A stretch of DNA of 64,000 nucleotides from Phycisphaerales bacterium (GTDB lineage Bacteria; Planctomycetota; Phycisphaerae; Phycisphaerales; UBA1924), in assembly GCA_029260265.1 (NCBI GenBank), contig JAJDDO010000019.1, forward strand, positions 310,001-374,000. The letters are read 5' to 3'. The notes under the pieces are model-generated. The model searched no databases. It was given only the letters and a program-made list of their open reading frames with translations, and had not been told where the DNA came from. The position numbers and the translations under genes were made by a program. Shown one piece after another: positions 9,136-18,169 of this stretch (the first letter of the stretch is position 1; each line of letters opens with the position of its first letter).

Positions 9136-10065
9136 TTAGGGTTTATTTTGTTCCGCTTCGAGCTTGCGAGCCTCTTCTTCTTGGATCTCATACCGCGCCC
9201 GGTTGCTGCGGTGATCCATCAAGAAAAACACCTTCTGGGCGAGCTCGTTGCCCATTGCTTCAATAAGCTGTTTGCGAGCAACGCCGAGGTGCGTCCGCCG
9301 AGAGATATGCCCGACCACCATGTGCTCGCACTCGGTGACCCGCAGCCACTCGGCAAGATCATCAACATGCATGTGCATCCCGACCTTGGCGCGCTTCTTG
9401 TGATCGGGCTCAAAGAAGGTGCATTCTGTAATAATGATCTTCGCTTTGCGCACATCATCGTTGAGCAGGTGCGGCCCGGGCAGGGTGTCGCCGGTGAAGG
9501 CGATCTGGGGGATCTCGATGTGGTTTACAATCTCGGTCCCGCGTTGTTTGAGTTCGCGGAGTTTTTCTTGGGGCAGCCCGACATATTCCTCTTTGAGCTT
9601 GGTCCGTTTTTCGAGGATGACATACCCGGTTGACGGGCATGTGTGCTCGGTGCGAAAGGCGCGGAGCATGATGTTGTTTTTGATCTGAATTTCTTCGCCA
9701 TCACTGAGGGTTTTGATCTCGTAGGGCGTTCTTTGGCGTTCAAGCGCGTTGTAACCATCAAGCATCCCGCGGACATCATCCTCGATGCGAGCGTCGCAGA
9801 TGATGGTGCCCGGGCCCATGCCCTGGAAGTTGCGTTGCGAGCACCAATACGCCAGCCCGCCGACATGGTCCATATGCCCGTGGGTGAGCGCACAGAACTT
9901 CGCAGCCAGCGCCGACCTTGGGCAGCTGCCCATATCAAAGCAGACATCCATCTCCGGGATCTGGATTGAGGTTGCCTCGCCCGCGATCGAGACGCCCTGG
10001 ATGCGGTAGGGCGGAAGATAGAGGTAGCCGAGTGCCCCGTCGCGGGGCGGTGGTCGTGGGATCAT
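9136..10065 (-). CDS. MBL-fold hydrolase, RNase Z-like
   Basis: 309 residues. The metallo-beta-lactamase signature is LTHGHMDHVGG, giving ligands HxHxDH. Further metal-binding positions are in FTGDTLPGP (Asp), TECTFFE and the late GHISRRTH. This order, with a TECTF segment, is like tRNase Z and RNase Z-like proteins, which cut the 3' trailer of pre-tRNA. The exosite arm of true RNase Z is not obvious, so the specific activity is less sure than the fold. The gene lies 190 bases upstream of dnaA on the same strand and is divergent from the VTT protein gene. The reading frame ends at the asparagine-lysine-proline tail with no extension. Confidence 0.8.
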   Translation of the reverse strand: MIPRPPPRDGALGYLYLPPYRIQGVSIAGEATSIQIPEMDVCFDMGSCPRSALAAKFCALTHGHMDHVGGLAYWCSQRNFQGMGPGTIICDARIEDDVRGMLDGYNALERQRTPYEIKTLSDGEEIQIKNNIMLRAFRTEHTCPSTGYVILEKRTKLKEEYVGLPQEKLRELKQRGTEIVNHIEIPQIAFTGDTLPGPHLLNDDVRKAKIIITECTFFEPDHKKRAKVGMHMHVDDLAEWLRVTECEHMVVGHISRRTHLGVARKQLIEAMGNELAQKVFFLMDHRSNRARYEIQEEEARKLEAEQNKP

Positions 10066-10211
10066 GTCAGGACTCCGTTGGCAGCGATTTCACGCTGCTC
10101 AAAGCATGGTCGGCGCCGATCGGTCGACGCGCGACCAACTCTAGGCCTCTGAGCCATCGGATCTTTCCCGATTTCGCAGATTCCAACCACACCGATGGGT
10201 ACACTCCGGCG

Positions 10212-11051
10212 ATGGAAACAGATGTAGTTGAATCCGAGTCTCAACAAGATCCTGTGGACCCAAAGAGTGATCCTCAAGGCGACTTTGAGCAACCAGAGCA
10301 TGAATCAATCACGCAGATCGCCAAACGCCTCGGCCCCGCGGCCTGGCTCGGCATCGCATGGGCGGTTGTTCCCGCGACCAGTTGGATCTGGTTCGTCGCA
10401 CTGATCCCCGCAATTTCTGGATTTCTTCAGGGCGACGAGAACGCATCCGCGGGCCGCCAGGCGATGGGCATCAGTGCCTACATCACGATGTTCGCTTTGA
10501 CCGCTGGCTTCGGGATTGTCCCCACCCTCACGCAGGCAGCGCTGGGCGGGTACGCCTTTGGCGTTGGTATCGGCGGCAGCGCCGGGCTGGTCGGGATCAC
10601 CATCGCCGCGATCATCGGGTACGCGCTGGCCAACAAGATCGCCAAAGATCGAGTCGAGACCGAGATCCATTCGCATCCCAAGGCCGAGATCGTCCGCGAT
10701 GCTATTTTGTGCGAAAATAAGTGGCAGGCACTCGGGATTCTGACGCTGCTCCGCGCCACGCCGACCTCACCATTCTCGTTGACCAACTACGCGATGAATG
10801 TCTTTGGTGTGAAGCTCTGGATGTTTATCATTGCGACCGTGGTCGGCATGGCGCCACGGACCTTTGTAGCCGCGTGGATCGGTTCGCAGGCGAGCGATTT
10901 TTCAGAAGTCGACAAGCCCAAATGGATGATCGTTGCCGGGATCGTGATGACACTCGTGGTGCTCTTTATCATCGCCCACATCTCGAAAAAAGCACTGCAC
11001 AGAATCACCAATGGTGATTCATCAAGCAACGCCGATCCGGTCTCGCCGTAA
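10212..11051 (+). CDS. VTT-domain (DedA/TVP38-like) membrane protein
   Basis: 279-residue inner membrane protein with about five spans. The core resembles the VTT / SNARE-associated domain of TVP38, DedA and TMEM64: QAALGGYAFGVGIGGSAGLV, the re-entrant glycine-rich region, and later LLRATPTSPFSLTNYAMNVF (conserved R and P) and GMAPRTFVAAWIGS. Members are linked to lipid scrambling or flippase activity and membrane potential homeostasis; the substrate here is not known. The first 35 residues are hydrophilic and acidic. The ATG at 10212 is chosen because the earlier frame is not protein-like. Its stop codon directly abuts that of the convergent CPBP gene, with no base between. Confidence 0.8.
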   Translation: METDVVESESQQDPVDPKSDPQGDFEQPEHESITQIAKRLGPAAWLGIAWAVVPATSWIWFVALIPAISGFLQGDENASAGRQAMGISAYITMFALTAGFGIVPTLTQAALGGYAFGVGIGGSAGLVGITIAAIIGYALANKIAKDRVETEIHSHPKAEIVRDAILCENKWQALGILTLLRATPTSPFSLTNYAMNVFGVKLWMFIIATVVGMAPRTFVAAWIGSQASDFSEVDKPKWMIVAGIVMTLVVLFIIAHISKKALHRITNGDSSSNADPVSP

Positions 11052-12653
11052 TCAACCAGAGATCGTCCACACGAGCAGAATTGTAAACGAGAGCACGGTG
11101 AAGTTGTGGATAAAGTGTGCGGTCATCGGGGCGATCAATGATCCACGCCAGTGACGCATCACGGCGAACATAAAACCGAGCGCGATCAGCGGCGATACAA
11201 ACAGCGGCCCATAGCTGTGCATAAACGCGAACAGCACCGCGGTGCCCATCGCGGCAACCAGCCAATGAACATATCCACGCATATGCCGGTACAGCGCGCC
11301 GCGGAAGATCAACTCCTCGCACAGCGGCGCCCAGATGGTCGCCATCGTAAACAGCAGGACAACGGTGATCAGGTCCCCCCCCGCGATCATCTCAAAGATC
11401 GGATTCGTCGGCAGGGTTGTTTCCTCCCCAGGTGCGCCGCCCATCAACCCGCTGAAAATCAGCAAGATAACGGTGATCGCGACGCCAATAAGGAAAACGG
11501 GAATCGCTGCGAGATACCCCAGCACACCACACCCGATCTCGCGGAAGACACCCTTGCCCGAGTGCATACCGATGGCCTGACGCCACTTTGACAGGTTCAT
11601 CCCGCGCAGCAGACCCCAGAAGACAGTTGTGAGCAGCAGCCATTGAATGGGAAGCACCAGCATCGCGTATTTCTTCAGGTGCTCGTGGTCAGATATGATC
11701 CGTCCGCCGATGGCAATCAGCAAAAAAGCGCCGACAAAGAGGGCGTAGGTCTCGATGAACACGCTCCCGCCGGGCGTTGGTTTGTGGTCGGCAAACCGTA
11801 GCTTCTTCGTTGAAAACAGCACAATGCCCACAATCAGTGTTATTAGCCCCAGCAGCGGCACCACAAGCAACCCAACAATCACGATCAACTCGATCAGGAC
11901 GATTGAGCCCATCCCGGTGATCAACGGCTTGCGCTCCGGGTGATCATCATCAAGCCCGAAGGTCAGGGCGACTCTTCCGAGCTTGGAATACCGCGCTGCG
12001 ATCGAGGCCCGCGCCGAATCATCGAGCGTGTCAGCCTGCCCCTCATAGATTGTTCTGAGAATCGCGATATCGTTTTCGAGCAGTGATATCGAGTTGAGCT
12101 CAGCATCGCTCGATTCAGAGCTCATATCCATTTCTTGCAGGCTTTCGCCAAGTCGATGGTCAAGATCGTCAAGCCGGGCGAGGGCCTGCTCGCCGCCCTC
12201 GTATTCTGCGCTGATGATCGCAGCGCGGACACGGTCCTCGTTGCCCTGAATCATCCCGTCCACCTGTGACATAATGGGGAAGGGGCTTTGAGCTGCGCCC
12301 GCGCCTTGCCCAAAGAAATGGCGCATCTTAATGAACATCCTCGAGACGATGTCGGTCTGGCTGTACATGCCCGGAGCGGGATCAAGTTCGGTCAACTCGA
12401 CCACGGTCGGGGCCGGCGAGCGGACCAGAGATCGCTGGAGATCTTCTGGGGAGTTCTGCCAGAAGATCACCAGCCCCGCAAGCACCAGGGCGAGCGTCCA
12501 GCCGAGCACCCGCGAGATCGGCGAGCCTTTGTCCGGCGGGTCGATTGGCGTGCCCGACGGCGTCACCATGGGCTTGTGCTCAAGGACCATCGCCTCGGCG
12601 AGCGGGGTGTGTGGCAACGAGGGGCGGGTTTGCCGGGGTTCTGGGGTGTCCAT
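11052..12653 (-). CDS. CPBP family intramembrane metalloprotease
   Basis: 533 residues. The C-terminal third is a CAAX/CPBP (Abi) domain: EELIFRGALYRHM carries the EExxxR motif 1, FAFMHS the motif 2 histidine (FxxxH) and TAHFIHNF a further His/Asn motif. These are the glutamate-activated metal ligands of Rce1-type proteases. The N-terminal half has one membrane span near residue 70, a soluble part of about 170 residues (partly coiled), then a cluster of spans. Substrates unknown; relatives process signal or prenylated proteins or give bacteriocin immunity. The start at 12653 (MDTPEP) is preferred over 12704; neither has a strong ribosome site. Convergent with and abutting the VTT gene. Confidence 0.85.
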   Translation of the reverse strand: MDTPEPRQTRPSLPHTPLAEAMVLEHKPMVTPSGTPIDPPDKGSPISRVLGWTLALVLAGLVIFWQNSPEDLQRSLVRSPAPTVVELTELDPAPGMYSQTDIVSRMFIKMRHFFGQGAGAAQSPFPIMSQVDGMIQGNEDRVRAAIISAEYEGGEQALARLDDLDHRLGESLQEMDMSSESSDAELNSISLLENDIAILRTIYEGQADTLDDSARASIAARYSKLGRVALTFGLDDDHPERKPLITGMGSIVLIELIVIVGLLVVPLLGLITLIVGIVLFSTKKLRFADHKPTPGGSVFIETYALFVGAFLLIAIGGRIISDHEHLKKYAMLVLPIQWLLLTTVFWGLLRGMNLSKWRQAIGMHSGKGVFREIGCGVLGYLAAIPVFLIGVAITVILLIFSGLMGGAPGEETTLPTNPIFEMIAGGDLITVVLLFTMATIWAPLCEELIFRGALYRHMRGYVHWLVAAMGTAVLFAFMHSYGPLFVSPLIALGFMFAVMRHWRGSLIAPMTAHFIHNFTVLSFTILLVWTISG

Positions 12654-12973
12654 GTGGCGGATTCCGGGCGGTGTGTATTCAAGAACTGGGAATGATACGG
12701 GCAATGAGATCAGGAATTACTCCCCGTTTGCACCCTTGTTTCGGGAATCAGTCCGGAAGGTTGCGTGAATTGTGTTCTTTCGGCTTGACCGCCGGGATTG
12801 AATGTCTAAATTCATACCCCTGCACTCTTTGTGTGGGCTGAAAATCACAATCCTGCTTTGGATACCAGTTGGTGATCCGGAGCCCGCCCTGCCCGGTAGG
12901 CAGCGTATTGATCACGCATCCAGCGCCGCGAGTGTTTTTTAGGCGGCACCGTGAAAGATTGAGGAGCATCATC
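12654..12973. other. 320-bp divergent gap upstream of rplM
   Basis: Holds the putative rplM promoter (12785-12812) and a leader of about 155 bases before the rplM start codon. The leader includes a short T run (TTTTTT near 12936) and GAGG before the ATG. A ribosomal protein autoregulatory element could lie here but I cannot fold it reliably by eye. Confidence 0.5.
12785..12812 (+). promoter_or_regulatory. Candidate promoter of rplM-rpsI
   Basis: TTGACC, 16 bases, TAAATT. The -35 matches the sigma-70 consensus in five of six bases; the -10 is weaker and the spacer one base short of ideal. It leaves a leader of about 155 bases before rplM. Prediction only. Confidence 0.4.
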
Positions 12974-13435
12974 ATGGCTATCAAAAAACAATCCGTTCAC
13001 CTCCGCCGACAGACATGGGTTGCCAAGAACGGTGATGTCGCCAAAATGTGGCGCACCATCGACGCGACCGATGTTTCCTTGGGACGCCTGGCGTCTGATA
13101 TCGCAACCGTGCTGATGGGCAAGCATCGCCCGGAGTACACGCCTCATGTCGATTGTGGCGACTTCGTGATCGTCACCAACGCATCACGCGTTGGTCTGAC
13201 CGGTCGCAAGGCTGAGCAGAAGCTCAAGACCAGCTACAGCGGATACCCCGGCGGCCTCAAGGCGGTCACCTTTGGCACCACCCGCGAAAACAACCCAGAG
13301 AAGCTGATCCATGACGCGGTGCGTCGCATGCTTCCAAAGAGCCGACTCGGTCGCCAGATGCTCAAAAAGCTCAAGGTGTACCCGGGCACCGAGCATCCGC
13401 ACGCGGGTGTGAATGCGATCGAACTCAACGGGTAA
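12974..13435 (+). CDS. rplM: 50S ribosomal protein L13 (uL13)
   Basis: 153 residues, early 50S assembly protein. Recognised from WRTIDATDVSLGRLASDIAT, HRPEYTPHVDCGDFVIVTNA, LTGRKAEQKLKTSYSGYPGG, and the end VYPGTEHPHAGVNAIEL. A basic N-terminal tail of about 25 residues precedes the usual start of the fold. The ATG at 12974 has GAGG upstream. It is followed after 80 bases by rpsI, the usual L13-S9 pair. Confidence 0.97.
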   Translation: MAIKKQSVHLRRQTWVAKNGDVAKMWRTIDATDVSLGRLASDIATVLMGKHRPEYTPHVDCGDFVIVTNASRVGLTGRKAEQKLKTSYSGYPGGLKAVTFGTTRENNPEKLIHDAVRRMLPKSRLGRQMLKKLKVYPGTEHPHAGVNAIELNG

Positions 13436-13515
13436 TCAAATCAACTCCTGCCTAAAGCGGCCCGGCGCGTTGCCAGGCTTGTGGATGAGGGCAGTTACGA
13501 AGAAGGAATCAATCT

Positions 13516-14046
13516 ATGGCAGGTTACGAAACCACCATCACCAACCCCGATCTCGCCGGCGAAACCGTCGCGGCGGGTGAAGCCACCCAACAGATGACCC
13601 GCGTGGTCCCCGATGCCAAGCCCGCTGACAAGCACGGCTGGTGGTGGGGCACCGGACGACGCAAGACCGCGGTTGCCCGCGTTCGCCTCCGCCCGGCATC
13701 GAAAGAAGGCGAGGGATCGCTCAAGATCCAGATCAACCGCAAAAAATTCAAAACGGTTGACGAATATTTTTCAGAGCCACGCGATCGCAACGATGCCAAC
13801 GCAGCGCTCAAGCTGACCGATACCGCTGGCAAGCTCGATGTCTTTGTCCGCGTGCACGGCGGCGGGTACATGGGGCAGGCGCAGGCCATCCGCCTCGGCA
13901 TCGCCCGCGCTCTCGTCGGGTACGAGCCCACGCTCGACGCGGCTCTGCGTGATGCCAACTACCTCACCCGTGACGCACGGAAGGTCGAACGCAAGAAGTA
14001 CGGCCAGCCAGGTGCTCGCGCACGGTTCCAGTTCTCCAAGCGTTAA
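13516..14046 (+). CDS. rpsI: 30S ribosomal protein S9 (uS9)
   Basis: 176 residues. The S9 fold starts near residue 45 ([14 protein letters not shown]) and ends with the conserved tail [14 protein letters not shown], whose last arginine reaches the P-site tRNA anticodon. The glycine-rich [21 protein letters not shown] block is typical. The first about 45 residues are an extra, acidic and threonine-rich extension absent from E. coli S9 (130 residues). The start at 13516 has AGAAGGA-like sequence just upstream (13500-13506). Followed by a terminator at 14081. Confidence 0.97.
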   Translation: MAGYETTITNPDLAGETVAAGEATQQMTRVVPDAKPADKHGWWWGTGRRKTAVARVRLRPASKEGEGSLKIQINRKKFKTVDEYFSEPRDRNDANAALKLTDTAGKLDVFVRVHGGGYMGQAQAIRLGIARALVGYEPTLDAALRDANYLTRDARKVERKKYGQPGARARFQFSKR

Positions 14047-14080
14047 TCTGCCTCTGGCGACAAATCTTTGTTTCTCATCG

Positions 14081-14108
14081 CAGCCCGGATTCTTCCGGGC
14101 TGTGTTTC
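14081..14108 (+). terminator. Rho-independent terminator of rplM-rpsI
   Basis: 8-bp perfect stem (CAGCCCGG at 14081-14088, CCGGGCTG at 14095-14102), loop ATTCTT, followed by TGTTTCT. The T tract is short and interrupted. It lies 35 bases after the rpsI stop and just before the next possible start codon. Confidence 0.6.
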
Positions 14109-14109
14109 T

Positions 14110-14775
14110 ATGGTCATGGTGCAGATGACGCGATCGCAGCCGACAAAGCGAGAGAGATACACCGTTGCAGCGATCATTTCGCTGATGGCTGTGGTCGCTT
14201 TGGTATGTGTGGTCCTGGTTGTCATGCTCAGCCGACTCGATCACCAGCCGCGATGGTGGCCGGGCGGGGTTGAATCCGCGGAGAAGGCGGTGCAACTGGA
14301 AAACGCGATCAGCACACAACTCACCGCGGTTCGCCCGCCCGAGTCTCCTCGCTGGACGGCAGCACTGTCTGCGAGCGAGATCAACGCGTGGCTCGAGCAC
14401 CGCCTCCGCCCGACCGTCGAGACCCACGCGGGGGCGGACGCCTGGACCAACGAAATCGATGCCATCCGCGTTTCGATTCTCGATGATCGGCTTGTCGTCG
14501 GCGCATTGGTCGAGCACGGCTCGGGGCGGGCGTTCATCTGGTCGGAATGCGTGGTGTCGGTCGAGGACGATCAGCTGGTGGTGGGTGTCAAAGACCCCCG
14601 CATCGGCGCGACGCGTGTGCCGATGCGGGTGATCCGATCTGTTTTTCCAAAGAACGGCAGCGCACGGTTCAATGCCTACATCGATCTCGAAGACGGTCGA
14701 ACCGCACGCGTGGTCGCCCTGCGGATACACGACGGGCGGATCGAGCTGGTGATTGAAACCGTGAACAGCGAATGA
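14110..14775 (+). CDS. Hypothetical single-span membrane protein
   Basis: About 221 residues, not recognised. One N-terminal membrane span (VAAIISLMAVVALVCVVLVVML cut to its core: about residues 20-40), then an exposed soluble domain with a beta-rich pattern. In it are a segment SASEINAWLEHRLRP, which resembles the sub-domain of planctomycete proteins predicted to bind lipid or ligand, and several strand pairs ending in LRIHDGRIELVIETV. ATG codons at 14110, 14116 and 14125 are all possible starts; none has a strong ribosome site. The gene begins right behind the rpsI terminator, and its stop codon abuts that of the convergent lipoprotein gene. Confidence 0.7.
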   Translation: MVMVQMTRSQPTKRERYTVAAIISLMAVVALVCVVLVVMLSRLDHQPRWWPGGVESAEKAVQLENAISTQLTAVRPPESPRWTAALSASEINAWLEHRLRPTVETHAGADAWTNEIDAIRVSILDDRLVVGALVEHGSGRAFIWSECVVSVEDDQLVVGVKDPRIGATRVPMRVIRSVFPKNGSARFNAYIDLEDGRTARVVALRIHDGRIELVIETVNSE

Positions 14776-15348
14776 TTAGCTCTTGCGCTGGGCTTTATCA
14801 ACGAGCCTGCGCGCGAGCGGCGTCTGGATTGTCCGGATCGTGTTCGCATTGGTCGCAAAGGCGTTCTTGAAGTTTTCGTCGTTGGCGATCGCGTGCTGAA
14901 TCGAACGGATTATTGAGCTGGTTCCATCTTTGAGCTGCTTGGAACGCACGAGCGTTGCGATGAATGCAGCGCCGAGCAAGGCGGGCGCCTGAATCGGCGC
15001 GGGCAAAAATGGTAACAGAACCTGTGTTGTGCTCGTGATTCCATCGGTTGGATTCGTCGCCTCAGCGATCACCGAATCCGCGTGGGCAATCGCGGCGTCG
15101 AGCGCAGCGAGCTTCGCTCGGGCACTGAGTATCGAGAGATCGATCTGCTCCGACTGCTCGGTTCCGGCGGGGAAAGATTCACGCTGGGCCTGCAGGCTAG
15201 CGAGATCAGACTCGGTACCCGTTTTCGCCCTGACCGCCCGATCCTTCCAGCGTGTGGTTTGCTCGATGGTCTCTCCAACCGAAGCGCAACCGGGCAATGG
15301 GGCAAAGAGGATTGAGGACAGGATTACAACTCCGATGATGCGATACAT
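14776..15348 (-). CDS. Putative lipoprotein, unknown function
   Basis: 190 residues. A lipoprotein signal peptide ends in the lipobox LPGC, with C21 as the lipidated residue. Residues about 45-110 are helical and charged with a heptad tendency. A short hydrophobic segment follows (PALLGAAFIATLV, near residue 130), then a helical C-terminus. No family recognised. The ATG at 15348 has GGGAG seven bases upstream; the open frame extends to 15522 but without signal-peptide character. Placed downstream of lpxC on the same strand after a 182-base gap, so it may be the last gene of the envelope operon or separate. Confidence 0.75.
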   Translation of the reverse strand: MYRIIGVVILSSILFAPLPGCASVGETIEQTTRWKDRAVRAKTGTESDLASLQAQRESFPAGTEQSEQIDLSILSARAKLAALDAAIAHADSVIAEATNPTDGITSTTQVLLPFLPAPIQAPALLGAAFIATLVRSKQLKDGTSSIIRSIQHAIANDENFKNAFATNANTIRTIQTPLARRLVDKAQRKS

Positions 15349-15530
15349 GGCATTCTCCCGCGTTCGATATGCACAACCATCGGCGTCGAACGCGCACGCA
15401 GATGGATCGCAAGATAAGCAGGAGAGTTCCGGAACACACGCCCCGGGTGCAGGTACATCAAGGATACATATGCCGAGTGAATGTTCAAGCGCAGCGGCGC
15501 GGGGTGCGGCGAACTTGCGCACGAAGCGGG

Positions 15531-16391
15531 TTAGTCGGCGATTTGTTCGACGATTTTTCGAGCTGCCCGATGATTCATTTCATGCCCAGATCTGATCGCG
15601 GTGACCTTGGCGATCAGCGGACGGGCGACGAGCGCAAGGTCGCCGATCAGGTCGAGCAGCTTATGCAGGGCACACTCGTTTGGATGACGGAGGGCGTTGT
15701 CGATCGGTCCATCGGGCCCGATGACGAGCATCTCTCGCGGGGTGAGGTGTGTAAACAGCCCGGCGTTGTGCATCGCATCAGCCTCGTGCTTGAGGCAGAA
15801 AGTACGGGCATTAGCGATTTGCTCAATGTACTCTCTGGTGTCGCCGCTCCAGTTGACCGTCGCGCTTTGGATCGGCGAGTCGTTCTCATATTCGAGGGTG
15901 TAGGTGTACGAAGCAGCCGTTGCCGGCTCGATGGTGATGGACGCATCGCCCGACGCAATCCGGATTGGGGATCGGACAATGATGGGCTCGACCGTGCTGT
16001 CCGTGGTGATCGGGCGAGTTTGAACAAGCTTTTCGATAAACGGGAAGGCCGAGCCATCGAGGATGGGTATCTCTGGGCCTTCAATCTCGACGAGTACATC
16101 GGTGAGCCCGAGCCCAACCAGTGCGCTCAGCAAGTGCTCGACGGTGGCAATGTTGGTGTGCTCGTTGCAGATGCTTGTGCAGCGGGGGGGCATCTTGGCG
16201 AATGCGGGGTGGGGCGGGGTGCTGGAGAGGTGGTTGATGTTCGCCGGGATCAACCCGTTGTCGGCCCGGAACACGATACCGGTGGACTCATGATTCGGGC
16301 GGATGGTCAACGAGGACTGCTGGGCGGTGAACAGCCCGGTGCCCGTGATGGTGACATCTGAAGCGATTGTTTTTCGGTGGATGGGGCGCAT
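15531..16391 (-). CDS. lpxC: UDP-3-O-acyl-N-acetylglucosamine deacetylase
   Basis: Zinc deacetylase, first committed step of lipid A synthesis. 286 residues. The zinc ligands are visible as H86 in VEHLLSAL, and H243 and D247 in HKLLDLIGD. The catalytic H270 is in SGHEMNH. The substrate-binding GPEIPILDGSAFPF is intact. It is a stand-alone LpxC, not the LpxC-FabZ fusion known from several other phyla. It overlaps lpxD by a single base, and is the last of bamA-skp-lpxD-lpxC. This implies a lipid A-containing outer membrane. Confidence 0.95.
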   Translation of the reverse strand: MRPIHRKTIASDVTITGTGLFTAQQSSLTIRPNHESTGIVFRADNGLIPANINHLSSTPPHPAFAKMPPRCTSICNEHTNIATVEHLLSALVGLGLTDVLVEIEGPEIPILDGSAFPFIEKLVQTRPITTDSTVEPIIVRSPIRIASGDASITIEPATAASYTYTLEYENDSPIQSATVNWSGDTREYIEQIANARTFCLKHEADAMHNAGLFTHLTPREMLVIGPDGPIDNALRHPNECALHKLLDLIGDLALVARPLIAKVTAIRSGHEMNHRAARKIVEQIAD

Positions 16392-17458
16392 TATTTTTCA
16401 GCGGTTAGTTTTTTGAGTGTTCGCTCGGTGGTGCGCATGAACTTGGCAAGATTTCGCATCGCGCCGTGGTTGGCAAGCGCGACCCGGGCGGGCATCCCCG
16501 GCATCCCCGCGTAGGTTTGCTCGTCGGGAACATCGTCCATAATCATCGCACCGCCCGCGATCTTGGCGTAGCTGCCGATGGTGACCTGGTCTCGGATGGT
16601 CACTGATCCGCCGACCAGGGTGCCCTTCCCGATCGTGACGGTGCCGCCGAGCGCGGTGCATCCGCAGACTACAACATCATCATGGAGGATACAGTTGTGC
16701 CCGACATGCACATGGTCATCAAGCTTGACATGGTTGCCGAGCGTGGTTGCGCCGAGTTTGGCGCGATCAACGGTTGAGCAGGCCCCGATCTCGACATGGT
16801 CGCCGATGACGACGGTGCCGATCTGCGGGATCTTGATCGGATGCTGATCTTTGGTTGCGGGGATGATTCCAAATCCGTCCGCGCCGATGACGGTGTTCGC
16901 AAAGATCACGCATCGTGAGCCGACAGCGATCCGATCAGCGATCGAGACATTCGGATGCAGAATTGTATTCGATCCGACGGTGCACCCGGCCCCGATATAG
17001 ACATTGGCGATGAGGGCCGAAGCTTTGCCGACCGTTGTATTTGCACCGATCACACACCCGGGGCCGATGCGTGCGTCGGGGTGAATATCGGCGCTCGGGT
17101 CTACGCTTGCCCGCTTATCGATTCCTACCGGCGGAAGGGTATTGGCGGGGTCAATCGCCCGGAGCACACGGATAAGGGCCTGGTCCGCGTCTTGGACATA
17201 GATCAGCGCACGCGCGTCGGCGTTGTGGTCTGGGATCTCAATGCCTTGGGTAACAAGGGCGGCGGAGCACGCGCTTGTTGCCCAGTTGCCCGAGAATGCA
17301 TCAGAGCGGATAAAGGTCAACGCACCGGCTGCGCCCTCGTCAATTCCGGCGACGGTGTTGAGCTCGACATCGGGGTTGCCGACGAGCCGACCTGCGACAA
17401 TCTCTGCCAGTTGCCCAGCGGTGATCGAGACTTCGATATTGGCATCAGAAGCCGGCAT
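16391..17458 (-). CDS. lpxD: UDP-3-O-acylglucosamine N-acyltransferase
   Basis: Transfers the second acyl chain to the lipid A precursor, in the cytoplasm. 355 residues. The N-terminal uridine-binding domain includes GALTFIRSDAFSGNW. A left-handed beta-helix of hexapeptide repeats runs from about residue 110 to 310. The catalytic histidine motif is in VHVGHNCILHDDVVVCG, and the end is a helical tail. The family motif GADGFGI is present. It starts two bases after skp and overlaps lpxC by one base. Confidence 0.95.
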   Translation of the reverse strand: MPASDANIEVSITAGQLAEIVAGRLVGNPDVELNTVAGIDEGAAGALTFIRSDAFSGNWATSACSAALVTQGIEIPDHNADARALIYVQDADQALIRVLRAIDPANTLPPVGIDKRASVDPSADIHPDARIGPGCVIGANTTVGKASALIANVYIGAGCTVGSNTILHPNVSIADRIAVGSRCVIFANTVIGADGFGIIPATKDQHPIKIPQIGTVVIGDHVEIGACSTVDRAKLGATTLGNHVKLDDHVHVGHNCILHDDVVVCGCTALGGTVTIGKGTLVGGSVTIRDQVTIGSYAKIAGGAMIMDDVPDEQTYAGMPGMPARVALANHGAMRNLAKFMRTTERTLKKLTAEK

Positions 17459-17460
17459 GC

Positions 17461-18078
17461 TTACGGGGCGCTGAACTCGTTGTTCATCAGGGTGATGATA
17501 TCGGTTGTAATGTCAATCGTGTCGTGGCGGAACATCACGCTTTTGGTGATGATCGCGCGGTAGACATCCTGGTCCAACGCGTTCTCTGGGAGCGGAAACT
17601 TTGAATCATCAAGGAGCACAAGGTCGTACCCCTCGCGGTCTGCGATCGCGTTGATTGCTTCGGCGACCTTGTTGTACATCTCGCGGCGGACCGTGCCCAG
17701 GTCAATCGAGACGATCTGGTTGAGGGCCTCGCTGCGTGCTTTGGCAACCGCGCGAAGCTCCATCATCTGGCGGACCTGCTCTTTGTAGGAGTCGGTCGTG
17801 CGATCGCCGGATTCCTCGATGTTCTGCTGCAGCACCTTGATCTGGTTGACGACCTCAGTGAGCTGTTCCTGGCGCGCGTTGGTGCGGACATTAAGGCTCT
17901 CTTCGAGAACCTCTCGCTCTTTGAGCCCGTCGATCACCGCGACGATGTCAACGGTTGCGATCGCGGTTGGTTGTGCGGGAGGCCTGGTCGAGGTCGCGTC
18001 TGCACGCCATGCGAGCGCCGAGAGGCTGAGTACCAGGATCGAGGCGGCAAAGAGCAGTGTGTTTTTTGATGAACGCAT
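17461..18078 (-). CDS. skp: OmpH/Skp family periplasmic chaperone
   Basis: 205 residues with an N-terminal signal peptide (LLFAASILVLSLSALAWRADA). Skp-type proteins hold unfolded outer membrane proteins on the way to the Bam complex. The family pattern is a short strand IATVDIVAVIDGLKE, then long helical arms of about 90 residues with charged heptads, then a closing strand region around YDLVLLDDS. The sequence is diverged from E. coli Skp; the call also rests on position between bamA and lpxD, the conserved order in Gram-negatives. Confidence 0.85.
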   Translation of the reverse strand: MRSSKNTLLFAASILVLSLSALAWRADATSTRPPAQPTAIATVDIVAVIDGLKEREVLEESLNVRTNARQEQLTEVVNQIKVLQQNIEESGDRTTDSYKEQVRQMMELRAVAKARSEALNQIVSIDLGTVRREMYNKVAEAINAIADREGYDLVLLDDSKFPLPENALDQDVYRAIITKSVMFRHDTIDITTDIITLMNNEFSAP

Positions 18079-18169
18079 CAGTGGTCCTTCCTATGGATGT
18101 GGTGCGATAAAGGTCTACAAGATCGTATACCGATGAACCGCTCAAAGTTTTCACATGCTGACAGATGAT

